A stretch of DNA of 64,000 bases from Bacillota bacterium. Its GTDB lineage: Bacteria; Bacillota; Clostridia; Peptostreptococcales; Anaerovoracaceae. Below are positions 16,080-24,412 of this stretch, one piece after another. The number at the start of each line of letters is the position of its first letter. The first letter of the stretch is position 1. The translations under genes were made by a program, and so were the position numbers. The stretch is from the NCBI GenBank assembly GCA_016280485.1, contig JAEEGU010000051.1, positions 1 through 64,000 on the forward strand, given 5' to 3'. The notes under the pieces are model-generated. The model was not told the DNA's origin and did no database searches. It worked only from the letters and a program-made list of their open reading frames with translations.

Positions 16080-17054
16080 TCAGAAGGGCAATTCGCCGTC
16101 ATCGTCGATCTGGGCGAAATCCTGATACTGTCCGGCCTGCGAGCCGTAGCCGTTTGCGGCTGGAGCGGGAGCTTTGGCGTTCTGCTGCGGATATCCGCCC
16201 TGGGGCGCCGGAGTATTTTTTCTCTGCTGGGATGCTGCATTCGCAGAACCCTGAGGAGGAGTACCGTATGTGCCTTGGGGCGCAGCACCGTAAGCACCCT
16301 GCTGCGGTGTGCCGTAGCTGCCCTGGGGAGGTGCGCCGTAGCTGCCCTGGGGAGGAGCGCCATAGCCGCCCTGGGGAGGTGCGCCGTAGCCGCCCTGGGG
16401 AGGTGCGCCGTAGCCGCCCTGAGGAGGAGCGCCGTAGCCGCCCTGGGGAGGTGCGCCATAACCGCCCTGAGGAGGAGCGCCATAACCGCCTTGAGGAGGA
16501 GCGCCATAACCGCCTTGAGGAGGAGCGCCATAGCCACCCTGGGGAGGAGCGCCATAGCCGCCCTGAGGGGGTGCGCCGTAACCGTAGCCCTGGGGAGCGC
16601 CGTTATCTTGCTGCTTCGGCGTAACCGCTCTCGCGGCACCGAGAAACACGCTGGTCAGCTCCAGGCCGCAGCGCTGGTTGCCGGTATTCTTATCGTTCCA
16701 GTAACGCGGCGTCAATGCGCCGGCCAAAGAAACCTGGACGAGGCGGTCCGGGTGCTTGCTGGCTTCCTCGTCAACTCTCTCCGCATCGTAGGTCCAGAGC
16801 GAAACCTTGACGACCACGTTGCCCTTATCATTGGGTTCGGCAGCCGGCCCAAAAAACTGGCACAGCGTTTGGCCGATTCCGTTCAGGTATACGGAAAGAT
16901 CCAGCGCTTTCTTATTGTTCGGCGTCGTATGCAGATCCTTTGCGGTTGCGAGTGCGGAAAAGCCTACGTGCAGCTCGGGTTGCCCGTCCTTACCCTGGAC
17001 ATAACTCGTGGTGCCGATGTAGCGCAGAAACGTGCTCTTAGAATCATTTGCCAT
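16080..17054 (-). CDS. SSB-like protein with long YGAPPQG-repeat linker
   Basis: A 324-residue protein. The N-terminal part (about 1-150) behaves like an OB-fold ssDNA-binding domain. A disordered linker (about 155-290) contains about a dozen 8-residue (G/S)YGAPPQG units encoded by 24-bp tandem repeats. The last residues, DDDGELPF, form the acidic SSB tip that recruits partner proteins. AGGAGG precedes the ATG. The linker is much longer and more regular than in ordinary SSB. It is probably the element's replication or transfer ssDNA-binding protein, additional to the small SSB at 43259..43666. Confidence 0.8.
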   Translation of the reverse strand: MANDSKSTFLRYIGTTSYVQGKDGQPELHVGFSALATAKDLHTTPNNKKALDLSVYLNGIGQTLCQFFGPAAEPNDKGNVVVKVSLWTYDAERVDEEASKHPDRLVQVSLAGALTPRYWNDKNTGNQRCGLELTSVFLGAARAVTPKQQDNGAPQGYGYGAPPQGGYGAPPQGGYGAPPQGGYGAPPQGGYGAPPQGGYGAPPQGGYGAPPQGGYGAPPQGGYGAPPQGGYGAPPQGSYGAPPQGSYGTPQQGAYGAAPQGTYGTPPQGSANAASQQRKNTPAPQGGYPQQNAKAPAPAANGYGSQAGQYQDFAQIDDDGELPF

Positions 17055-17073
17055 GTTCTATTCCTCCAAATAT

Positions 17074-17160
17074 AAAAAATTACGATACAAAGACTTCGTA
17101 AACGCCGTTTATGCCATCGTCCGAATGGCTGGTTAGTGGCGTAATAATCTTCGTATCGTT
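17074..17160 (-). promoter_or_regulatory. structured leader and attenuator-like hairpin of the SSB-like gene
   Basis: The RNA starts near 17161 and folds into one long rod. ACGATAC(G)AAGA pairs with TCTT(T)GTATCGT, then ACGCC with GGCGT, then GCCAT with ATGGC at the tip. Six U (17074-17079) follow before the ribosome site. TACGAAGTCTTT resembles CACGAAGTATTT of the six element leaders, so this may be a diverged member. Confidence 0.6.
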
Positions 17161-17167
17161 CAAAAGT

Positions 17168-17196
17168 ATTATATACTTATATTTGCAATAAGTCAA
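17168..17196 (-). promoter_or_regulatory. promoter of the SSB-like gene
   Basis: Minus-strand TTGACT (17191-17196), 17-bp spacer, TATAAT (17168-17173). Confidence 0.8.
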
Positions 17197-17206
17197 CCAT
17201 AAAAGC

Positions 17207-17240
17207 AAAGAAAATGCGATATAAGTCTCGCATTTTCTTT
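17207..17240 (-). terminator. terminator of the 17260-18743 operon
   Basis: AAAGAAAATGCG at 17207-17218 and its exact complement at 17229-17240. On the minus strand the distal arm ends in TTTTCTTT. Confidence 0.65.
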
Positions 17241-17259
17241 CCGGTATAGAAACCTACCG

Positions 17260-18051
17260 CTATCTGATGGCAGTTTGCTTTTTTACAAGCGCTCCAAGCA
17301 GAGCATTCTGGTCGTTTTCCGACATTCCGAGGAACTTTCCGATTGTCTTACGATATTTGTCCTGAACCGGCTTCCCTTTTATCGTGATTTCACAATTGGA
17401 ATAATCTTGGGTCAAGAGATAGTCGGCGCTTTCCCCGGAGAGCAAGCAAATCATGAAAATAGAAGCGAGTCTTCCCTGGAACTCTTTTCCTCCGAGAATT
17501 TTGCGAAGCATAATGCCAAGACGGGGCATAAGGTCCTCATAATACTCGTTCGGATGCATAGACGCGTCTTCAGCTCTCTCCAACAGACGATCCCGAATGA
17601 GAAGGCCGGTAGAAATCGGAGCAGGTTCTTTTGAGTTTATCCATTTTTCAACAAAGCTCAGATTTGTGCTGTTCTGGATCGCTTCATAGAGAAATTCAAT
17701 ACGTTTCGGCGCTTTTATAGCCCGTGATTGAGCAAGAAGAAATTCTGAGCAGGTACATCCTATGATTCGGCAGACATCGGCAACATTCGCAACGCCAACG
17801 GTTCTGTTATTTTCCGTATCAAGCCAATACAAAACGATCGACTTATCGACCTCCAGCATTTTTGCGAAGTGAGCCTGTAAAATACCGAGGTTTTCCAGAC
17901 ATGCCCTGAAGTTTTTCTTGAGCTGTAAAAGATCTGTTTCGTAAAGTTGGGAAATCGGATCGCCTTTTTCTTTACTCAGTTCGAGAACTGCTTCCCTGGT
18001 CGGCAGGTTTCGATCTGCGCAAATAGAATGAGTGCTATCGTTTTTACTCAT
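17260..18051 (-). CDS. HTH-like regulatory protein (263 aa)
   Basis: A soluble protein. Residues about 45-105 resemble an XRE-type helix-turn-helix (FRACLENLGILQAHFAKMLE, then a turn and a second helix block). The helical C-terminal half is unassigned. Its start overlaps the upstream stop by four bases (ATGA), so the two genes are translationally coupled. A regulator role is inferred. Confidence 0.65.
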   Translation of the reverse strand: MSKNDSTHSICADRNLPTREAVLELSKEKGDPISQLYETDLLQLKKNFRACLENLGILQAHFAKMLEVDKSIVLYWLDTENNRTVGVANVADVCRIIGCTCSEFLLAQSRAIKAPKRIEFLYEAIQNSTNLSFVEKWINSKEPAPISTGLLIRDRLLERAEDASMHPNEYYEDLMPRLGIMLRKILGGKEFQGRLASIFMICLLSGESADYLLTQDYSNCEITIKGKPVQDKYRKTIGKFLGMSENDQNALLGALVKKQTAIR

Positions 18052-18743
18052 TGTTCTTCTCCCCCTTTGACAGTCTCCCAGATGATTTTCTGCCTTGACT
18101 GGGGCATCAGCTTCATTCGTGCGTAAAGACGCTCCACTACTGGCCTTTTTTCAAACAGTGGGAGATCGTCAGGAATACAGAGCAGCCAACGCAGTGAGAC
18201 ACCCAATACTTCGGCGGTTCGCGGCAGATCATCAAGGCCGATCGCTGTAAAGCTATGCGTAATGACTCTTTGCAGCTCCGGACGGATATCGTCCGGAAAG
18301 TTGAGCTGGTGACGCTTTCCTGGGGGATATTGACGGAAAGTAAACTCTCTGACTCTATTTGTCGGGTCTTCTGTATCGATCCACCAGGGTTCGCAGAAGG
18401 CGCCCTGATCGCAAAGGCGGATGATTTTTTCGAGTTGCTTGTCACTTACAGCTTCGCATAGAGCAGTAAATTCTTTTTCTTCGTCTGACTGCTTAACAAC
18501 GATACCTACGGCGTGATACAGATCGATAATGCTGGAAAGGCCGATCGTGTTAACCGCAATGGGGAGGTCAGCGTATTGGATCCGGACAATCTGGCGTTTT
18601 GTATCCTCGATTGCGCGGCTGGCCGTAACGCTTTGCGTCTTTTCTGCAAGCTGCTCCTGGAGTCCATTGGCGATGATTGCCTGGCTAAGAAATTCCATGC
18701 ATTTTCCCTTCGGTGGGACATAAGTTCCATTAAACGCTCGCAT
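18048..18743 (-). CDS. hypothetical protein (231 aa), coupled to the 17260 gene
   Basis: A cytosolic protein of unknown family; its middle and C-terminal parts (DDLPRTAEVLGVSLRWLLCI) look like a helix-turn-helix-type domain. The start is uncertain: the ATG at 18743 has no adjacent ribosome site, while a strong AAAGGAGG sits about 50 bases upstream with no start codon at normal spacing. A TTG at 18797 opens the same frame but lies before that site. Confidence 0.6.
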   Translation of the reverse strand: MRAFNGTYVPPKGKCMEFLSQAIIANGLQEQLAEKTQSVTASRAIEDTKRQIVRIQYADLPIAVNTIGLSSIIDLYHAVGIVVKQSDEEKEFTALCEAVSDKQLEKIIRLCDQGAFCEPWWIDTEDPTNRVREFTFRQYPPGKRHQLNFPDDIRPELQRVITHSFTAIGLDDLPRTAEVLGVSLRWLLCIPDDLPLFEKRPVVERLYARMKLMPQSRQKIIWETVKGGEEQ

Positions 18744-18852
18744 GTTCTTTGAACGAAAAAAATAGAAAAATCTAAATTCTTCGCTTCCTCCTTTCAAAGG
18801 TATTATGGACGTTTATAGTTGACAACAATTTCATTTTTTTATTGTCAGATAT

Positions 18853-18880
18853 ATTATATAGTTTTTTTACATTTTGTCAA
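18853..18880 (-). promoter_or_regulatory. promoter of the 18743 operon
   Basis: Minus-strand TTGACA (18875-18880), 16-bp spacer, TATAAT (18853-18858). It is followed by a weak TGACAA/TTGTCA hairpin in the untranslated leader. Confidence 0.7.
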
Positions 18881-18976
18881 GTAAACGAGACATAATAAGC
18901 AACGCCGATACGCTATTATTCCAGTAAAATCGAGATAAAATCTATACTGAAGATAGTCTCTTTTCAATCTTCCCTA

Positions 18977-19005
18977 TTGACAGTCAATATGTTTTAGTAT
19001 ATACT
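18977..19005 (+). promoter_or_regulatory. promoter of leader a
   Basis: TTGACA (18977-18982), 17-bp spacer, TATACT (19000-19005). The -10 is inside the palindrome AGTATATACT (18996-19005), which recurs in the other leader promoters. Confidence 0.9.
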
Positions 19006-19011
19006 ATGTGT

Positions 19012-19167
19012 GTACTTTATGGAGATTTTACTGCTGTTATCAGCAGCTTCACGAAGTATTTTTTTGTAATTCGGAGACACTTCCCTACTTGTGGGCGAGG
19101 TGTCTCTTTTTATTATATAAACTTTTTTATGTGCTTGTGTTGGACGCACAAGCAGAAAGGAGAAAAC
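19012..19167 (+). ncRNA. tandem-terminator leader RNA, copy a
   Basis: The RNA is predicted to start at GTACTTTATGGAG. Hairpin I: TACTT (19013-19017) with AAGTA (19054-19058) and a CTGCTG/CAGCAG tip, then seven U. Hairpin II: GAGACAC (19074-19080) with GTGTCTC (19100-19106), then five U. Hairpin III: GCTTGTG (19133-19139) with CACAAGC (19147-19153), with GGAC near its loop, directly before the AGAAAGGAG ribosome site. It leads the membrane/macrodomain/MoxR/VWA operon and is the only plus-strand copy. Confidence 0.85.
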
Positions 19168-19500
19168 ATGAGAACACGGAAAATCTCTATTTTGGAGGGA
19201 ATCGTGATCGCGGTTATGCTGATGATCATACTGATGATGATCGCAGACCTTGACGCAGCCTGTATGAGCGCAGCAATCAAAAAGAGTCCTTTTCTGATCG
19301 CAGCATGTGCGGTATGCGCGGCCTTGAACAAGGCTCGCTCACGACAGGCATTCGAAAGATTCGTCAGGAGAGCCTATGAACGCAGCGCGAAGACAGTATC
19401 ATATGTTGTCTTCAAGCGGCATAATATGGCACTCAAGTACCTGACAAAGGATGAAAGGCAGGAATTTGTCTACCTGAGGGAGGTCATAGGACGAAGATGA
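19168..19500 (+). CDS. small membrane protein of the MoxR/VWA operon
   Basis: A 110-residue protein with a hydrophobic stretch at about 8-50 (one or two helices: GIVIAVMLMIILMMIADLD and PFLIAACAVCAAL) and a basic C-terminal tail. AAAGGAG precedes the ATG at 19168. Its stop overlaps the next start (ATGA). No family is recognised. It could anchor the operon's AAA+/VWA machine at the membrane (inferred). Confidence 0.75.
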   Translation: MRTRKISILEGIVIAVMLMIILMMIADLDAACMSAAIKKSPFLIAACAVCAALNKARSRQAFERFVRRAYERSAKTVSYVVFKRHNMALKYLTKDERQEFVYLREVIGRR

Positions 19501-19907
19501 TCAACGAAAAGATCGGAAACATCTTCTATGACTCGGAACCTTGGGAGACATTTTTTATGCCCATTTCCGCTGATTACGAGTTGTCCGGCGCAAACATCAT
19601 CCTGGATCGCATGTTTGGCGTCCAGAGAGCCCTGCAGGAAAGAGGCTACCACCTCTTTCCTGACGCGCTTCTTGTTGGCGGTGCGGTGGCTGTAATCACA
19701 AAACCGAGAAGGGAAAGCGCAATAGCGCTTCCCATGCTTCAAAAGTCTCTGCAGATTTGCTCGGACGTCTGTAAACGGGAAGGGATTAAACACCTGGCGA
19801 TGATTCCCTTACGGGATGATTCGCTTCCCTGGCCTGTTATTAGGCGAGCGGTTTCGGAGGAATTGAAAGATGTCACCGTAACGGTGTACAGGAAGGAGGT
19901 AAAATAA
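19497..19907 (+). CDS. TARG1-like macrodomain protein (altered active loop)
   Basis: A 136-residue protein that aligns by eye along the ADP-ribose-binding macrodomain of the TARG1/OARD1 group. GNIFYDSEPW matches the first strand, ISADYELSGANI lies where ISEDxxMGAGIA is usual, MFGVQRALQ matches FGGVQEL, AVITKPRR matches LITKKR, and IKHLAMIPL then LPWPVIRRAV match the last strand and helix. Such proteins bind or remove ADP-ribose modifications. The Gly-Ala-Gly of the binding loop and the GCGLD loop are changed, so it may bind a different ligand or be inactive. It overlaps the previous gene and abuts the ATPase gene. Confidence 0.65.
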   Translation: MINEKIGNIFYDSEPWETFFMPISADYELSGANIILDRMFGVQRALQERGYHLFPDALLVGGAVAVITKPRRESAIALPMLQKSLQICSDVCKREGIKHLAMIPLRDDSLPWPVIRRAVSEELKDVTVTVYRKEVK

Positions 19908-21716
19908 TTGGGCCAGATTTCCAAAAAGCTCTTTGAAGTCACCGGGGCTCGTAATGTTTCGAGCACGTTCGCCAAGGAGTTTACTGAGACAGAAACATCA
20001 GCCAATGCCATTTCTGACTGGAACGTGAGCAGTCCCGGTATGAATTTTCTACGTGCCTCACGTCTGCTAAGAGACGGTGTCCTGGCAGTCGAAGCCTGGG
20101 TTTCCGCAAGCGTCGGCGCTCCCGTTCGTGACGTTGCTGTCATGCGGGTCAGCGACGACCTGATTAGTGCGGAATACGCACACAGAACGAGTGCCGCTAC
20201 GGACGTCGTTGCGTTTAATAAGACGAACGGACTTCTCCTGGCGGCGAAAGTTGGAGCGACCGGGCGGTTTACTCAGCTCGGCTCCTTTGGCCAGTCGAAA
20301 ACCGAGTCTGCCGCAAGCATCCTGTTTTGTTTGATTCCTGTTTTTCAGGAATTGAACCCGGCTTTCGATGCGGATATTCAGACTTTGGTTCGGTGGTATC
20401 CCAATCGAGTCAACAGCGCCGGCGATGTGACGTTTTCTGATGACGCAAAAAACGCTCTTTTCCGTATCTGTGACGCTTTTTATCACGGCATTGTTCGGGA
20501 TAACGTCAGAATCACAAATATGGATCAGAACGGAAACATTACCAAGCTGGAAAGAACTGACGTGGATTCTCACGTCTACGACGGCATTCCTTTGCTGGGC
20601 GTACCGAGGATTCTGGTGGGCAGGCAGGTTTCGCTAAGAGGTAGCTGCTTGCTTCATGACGCACTTCTTGCGAATAAAAAACGCCGTGAGGAAAGCCTTG
20701 CGTCGCTCAGTCCGGAACAGCTTGCGGAGGTTCCTCATTCTCCTGATAACACGGTTGTTCCATCCTGGGTTACGGATATGGTCGAAAGCTTTTACGCGAC
20801 CGAAAATACCCTGGAGCCCTTCAATAACTTCCGTGTTGAATCCGGAACCGGCGGTGGCAAAACCTTTGGTGTTCGGCTCATGGCCGAAATCATGGGCAAG
20901 CCGCTGAAAACACTCAATCTGGATCCGGACTCAGATAAAACGGAATTGAAGAGTCAGATCGTGCCGAACACGAAGTCCGGCGGATTTGCGATCCGGATGC
21001 CCTCTTTCCTGGATATCGTCAACGACCCTGTCAGCGCCTACGAAGACATTACAGGCGTTGAAAAGATTGGTGTTTCCGTAGATGAATGCCAGGAGGCCTA
21101 CAACAAGGCAATGGCCGGCGGCGACCAGGGTAAAGCATTCCGCCATATCCTTTCTCCCCTGATGCAGGGTCTCCAAGGCCCGTACATCGTGGAAATCCAG
21201 GAGATGTCAAGAGCTCGGGCCGGTGTGCTGTCCGGCTTAAACGAGGTGTTTGACCGAGACTCCGTGATCCACCTGGAAGGCTCCGGGGAGCAGTTCAAAC
21301 GAAATCCGAAATCGATCGTTGTCTCAACGGATAACTTCGGATACTCCGGCTGTAAACCGATTTCCCCGGACGTTCGGCGCCGATTCTCCCACATTGAAAG
21401 GCTTCCTTCTCTTTCTGACGACGACGCCGTAACCCGTGCGATCCAGCGAACCGAGTTTGATGATCGTGCCCTGCTCAAGCAGATGTGGAAAATCATAAAG
21501 GAAGTAGCGAAGATCTGCCGAGAGAAGGATATTCGTGCCGGCGACGTCGGGCTTACGGAATTGATCGCGTGGGCGATGAAGCTCAAGATCGGTGTGAACC
21601 GCACGGTGGCGTTCACCCAGACCGTTCTTACGCACGCCTCCGGCGACGATCAGGAGCAGAAAGAGATCAATGATGCCATTATGGTTTCGCAGGCTGTCGG
21701 GCATTTCTTTGATTAG
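19908..21716 (+). CDS. MoxR-like AAA+ ATPase
   Basis: A 602-residue protein. The first 290 residues are unassigned; the rest is a MoxR/CobS-like AAA+ module. Walker A is SGTGGGKT (312-319), the Walker B-like strand is YIVEIQE (426-432), a sensor strand VVSTDNFG follows, then SPDVRRRF with the arginine-finger-type residues. MoxR ATPases work with VWA-domain partners to remodel or insert metal cofactors in target proteins; the partner here is the next gene. The start is TTG behind AGGAGG. The N-terminal half could bind the substrate. Confidence 0.85.
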   Translation: MGQISKKLFEVTGARNVSSTFAKEFTETETSANAISDWNVSSPGMNFLRASRLLRDGVLAVEAWVSASVGAPVRDVAVMRVSDDLISAEYAHRTSAATDVVAFNKTNGLLLAAKVGATGRFTQLGSFGQSKTESAASILFCLIPVFQELNPAFDADIQTLVRWYPNRVNSAGDVTFSDDAKNALFRICDAFYHGIVRDNVRITNMDQNGNITKLERTDVDSHVYDGIPLLGVPRILVGRQVSLRGSCLLHDALLANKKRREESLASLSPEQLAEVPHSPDNTVVPSWVTDMVESFYATENTLEPFNNFRVESGTGGGKTFGVRLMAEIMGKPLKTLNLDPDSDKTELKSQIVPNTKSGGFAIRMPSFLDIVNDPVSAYEDITGVEKIGVSVDECQEAYNKAMAGGDQGKAFRHILSPLMQGLQGPYIVEIQEMSRARAGVLSGLNEVFDRDSVIHLEGSGEQFKRNPKSIVVSTDNFGYSGCKPISPDVRRRFSHIERLPSLSDDDAVTRAIQRTEFDDRALLKQMWKIIKEVAKICREKDIRAGDVGLTELIAWAMKLKIGVNRTVAFTQTVLTHASGDDQEQKEINDAIMVSQAVGHFFD

Positions 21717-21727
21717 GGGGTGGCAAG

Positions 21728-24280
21728 ATGATTACGACTCGCTTCCACCTGAACAACGAATTCTCCGACCGGGAATTATTTACCAGTGAAGAGTTCCGAA
21801 AGTACCTGGAAACATTATTGGAAAGCATGACCGGGAATCAATGCTACACGCTGAATCTTGTCCATGATCCCAATGATGACAATCTCGGCTTCACGACCGG
21901 ACAGCAGGTTTTTGTCAATACGGGGCACAAGTATGCCTCGTATTACAAAAAGCAGGAGCAGCGATTCATGTACAATATGGCCACGTTCTTTCATGAAGTC
22001 GGTCATCTTCTGGATCCTGCTCTCCTGGGTGATTTCATGAAAACGCTTGCCGATATCAAGGCTGCGGTTCCATTTGTTCCGATTCCCCGCAAAGAGCTTA
22101 TGGCTGCGTATAATGTCCTTACCGATAAGCGCTACACCGACTTGGTCTTTACGCTCGTCCAGTCCATTATGAACATTGGACTGGACGCCCATGACGAGGA
22201 AGCTATTTCGGTGAACTACTCAGCTATGGTAGGACGCTGCCTCCGGTTGGCGCTTGGTGTCGACAAGGCAACGCACCTCACGCTGCAGCAAATGCGAGCT
22301 GCCGGCTGCTCCGAGATGGATATCCGAAATTCCCTGATTTTTGAGTATATCCGTTTTGGCGGCGAGGAAGGCTTGCTGGTCGAGGATACGGATGATAAAT
22401 TGTCCGATCCCGCCTACCTTTTTGTGCAGAGCGTTAAGACACCGTTAGATGTCCTGAGATTTTCCGACGACGCCGATGCGCGAAGAGCTGCTGCCTTTGA
22501 GGTTTTTGCCGCTCTTTGGCCTGTGATTCTGCAGGAAATGCAGGACAGAGCCTCTCCCCCGCCCCAGCAATCTCCTTCGTCATCAGACGCAGGAGCGCAA
22601 TGCGGTGAAGGAACGGAAGACGGGCAGGATTCCGATGGCAGCAATAATTCTGATTCTTCCCGGAGACAGAACGGAAGCGATTCAAAACCAGATGCGTCAA
22701 ATTCCGGGAAAGGAAACAGCGATTCTGGCCCCTCCCCTTCCCGGGATTCTTCCGGTGCGGCTGAAAACGACAGCCGGCAGAAAAATGATAATGCATCTGA
22801 AGCGGGCAGTCAGACCGGCAGCCAGGAGTCGAATTCAGAGGGAGGCAAACAGGATTCCTCGGGGAGCAGCGGCGCAGAAAGTCCTTCTGAAGACTGGGGA
22901 GGATCCCAGTCGAAAAAGAACGATTCAAACGCTGAGAACAGGAATCAAGCTGGTTCCCAAAATCCTTCCGGGAAAACAGATAAAACCGATTCATCCTCCG
23001 GTTCCAATGCTTCAGATTCTTCAAATGGCTCCGAAGGGCGAGAATTTGACGCGAATGGCAACGCTGCGGAAAACGGTCCTGCCGGACAGCAAGAGACCGG
23101 CTCAAATGCTGAGAAGGCCGGAAACGGGAAGAACTCGAAACCTGAACTGCAGAGCCGTCCCGAGTGGACTCCGGATCCTGATGTAATTTCTGATATCGTA
23201 AAGCAGATTAAAGAGATTGCACAGAGCTTCGAGACCAAGACTCCGGAAAAGACCGCTGGCAAATCAATCAAGGTCGATTCCAACTCCAGCGGGAAGGAGC
23301 AGGATGACCGCGGCGAGGAAATGGGCCGTTCAGCGTTTGAGAAGGTACTTCAGCAGCATGCGGCAAGCAAAGCGGAAGAATTAGCGGATAAGGAAGTAAA
23401 TCAAGGAACAGATAAGGCAATAAAGGGAGTTATTAAAACCCTTGACGCAACTTCTCCGCATAAGAATCTTCCTGTGTACACGCATCGATCAAATGTAACG
23501 CCCGAACTCCAAAGGCGGTATGAGCAGCTCGAATCCGAGCTTCATCCGGTTCGCCGCCGTCTGGTGGAAGAAATGCGGCGAATGTTCGAAGAACTCAGAG
23601 ACGGTGCGACTTTGCGAAAGCGTTCCTACGGCCGCATCGATGCAAAGAACTTCCAGCGCGTCCCGACAGATCAGAAGTTCTTTATGAAAAAGAAGGCGCC
23701 GCAGGATGTTCCGCATCTTGCAATCTGTGTTGTCGTAGACCGATCCGGCTCCATGACCTGTGGCGAAGAATGCAGCAGAATCTATTTTTGCTGCAGAGCG
23801 GCAATTCTTCTTGAGGGATTTGCCTCAGATCTGGATATTCCCATAATGGTCTGCGGTCATAATACGGCAGCAAGGGGAATCAACTTCTATATATCCAGAG
23901 ATTTTGAGGCTCCCAGAAGAAGCAAACGGGTGTTTGCGTTGGCAGATACTACCACGTCCGGATGCAATCGAGACGGCTATGCGTTTTTGATTGCCTCTGA
24001 ACTTCTGGCCAAACGTCCGGAAGAAGATAAGCTGCTTATCATTCTCTCAGATGGTTGTCCGAATGACGACTACTATGGAGGGGATTCTGCCGCCGAAGAT
24101 ATCCGTAATATCTTAAAGCGAGCCGAACGTAAAAACGGGATTGAAACAATCGCGTGCGCGTTCGGTGATTCAAAGGAACAAGTAAAAGAGATCTATGGTT
24201 CGAAATGTCTGGATATTTCGGATCTCTCCACGCTGCCCCGTACGCTTACCAAAATTGTGCGTGAGCGCTTGGAGGAATAA
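21728..24280 (+). CDS. HEVGH-motif plus VWA-domain protein, MoxR partner
   Basis: An 850-residue protein in three parts. The N-terminal domain (about 1-270) carries FFHEVGH (H89-H93), a zincin-like HExxH motif. Next comes a Ser/Asn/Asp/Gly/Gln-rich disordered linker (about 275-480), then a charged helical region. The C-terminal VWA domain (about 660-850) has the MIDAS triad DRSGSM (D671, S673, S675) and a downstream SDG (D775). The layout recalls CobT, the VWA partner of CobS, but with a possible protease domain. It follows the ATPase gene by 11 bases. Neither protease activity nor substrate is shown. Confidence 0.8.
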   Translation: MITTRFHLNNEFSDRELFTSEEFRKYLETLLESMTGNQCYTLNLVHDPNDDNLGFTTGQQVFVNTGHKYASYYKKQEQRFMYNMATFFHEVGHLLDPALLGDFMKTLADIKAAVPFVPIPRKELMAAYNVLTDKRYTDLVFTLVQSIMNIGLDAHDEEAISVNYSAMVGRCLRLALGVDKATHLTLQQMRAAGCSEMDIRNSLIFEYIRFGGEEGLLVEDTDDKLSDPAYLFVQSVKTPLDVLRFSDDADARRAAAFEVFAALWPVILQEMQDRASPPPQQSPSSSDAGAQCGEGTEDGQDSDGSNNSDSSRRQNGSDSKPDASNSGKGNSDSGPSPSRDSSGAAENDSRQKNDNASEAGSQTGSQESNSEGGKQDSSGSSGAESPSEDWGGSQSKKNDSNAENRNQAGSQNPSGKTDKTDSSSGSNASDSSNGSEGREFDANGNAAENGPAGQQETGSNAEKAGNGKNSKPELQSRPEWTPDPDVISDIVKQIKEIAQSFETKTPEKTAGKSIKVDSNSSGKEQDDRGEEMGRSAFEKVLQQHAASKAEELADKEVNQGTDKAIKGVIKTLDATSPHKNLPVYTHRSNVTPELQRRYEQLESELHPVRRRLVEEMRRMFEELRDGATLRKRSYGRIDAKNFQRVPTDQKFFMKKKAPQDVPHLAICVVVDRSGSMTCGEECSRIYFCCRAAILLEGFASDLDIPIMVCGHNTAARGINFYISRDFEAPRRSKRVFALADTTTSGCNRDGYAFLIASELLAKRPEEDKLLIILSDGCPNDDYYGGDSAAEDIRNILKRAERKNGIETIACAFGDSKEQVKEIYGSKCLDISDLSTLPRTLTKIVRERLEE

Positions 24281-24288
24281 AGCTCTTT

Positions 24289-24320
24289 CCCTCCCCCGCT
24301 ATGGGGGAGGGTTCTTTTTT
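24289..24320 (+). terminator. terminator of the MoxR/VWA operon
   Basis: CCCTCCCCC (24289-24297) pairs with GGGGGAGGG (24303-24311), followed by TTCTTTTTT. Confidence 0.9.
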
Positions 24321-24335
24321 GCGCTCTATGTGGAG

Positions 24336-24364
24336 TTGACAGACCATTAAAAAAAGTATATAAT
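24336..24364 (+). promoter_or_regulatory. promoter of the CpaB/SAF-like operon
   Basis: TTGACA (24336-24341), 17-bp spacer, TATAAT (24359-24364). Confidence 0.85.
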
Positions 24365-24412
24365 CGTTTCGTACCAAAAGAGAGGAGGAAAGCGATATTT
24401 CGCTGGTGAATA

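Noticed and set aside
16290..16600. Possible CRISPR-like array
   Set aside because: The 24-bp repeats are contiguous, without unique spacers, in frame within a protein gene, and no cas genes are present.
15938..16639. Arg/Pro/His-rich and Ala/Leu-rich frames opposite and inside the repeat part of the SSB-like gene
   Set aside because: They are shadow frames of the 24-bp tandem repeat encoding YGAPPQG units; the coding frame has the OB-like domain, acidic tip, ribosome site and terminator.
19012..19167. Known riboswitch (TPP, SAM, cobalamin, T-box) as explanation of the leaders
   Set aside because: None of the conserved cores of these classes is visible, and the six downstream operons share no metabolic pathway. 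T-box stem and T-loop motifs (TGGN near an antiterminator) are also absent.
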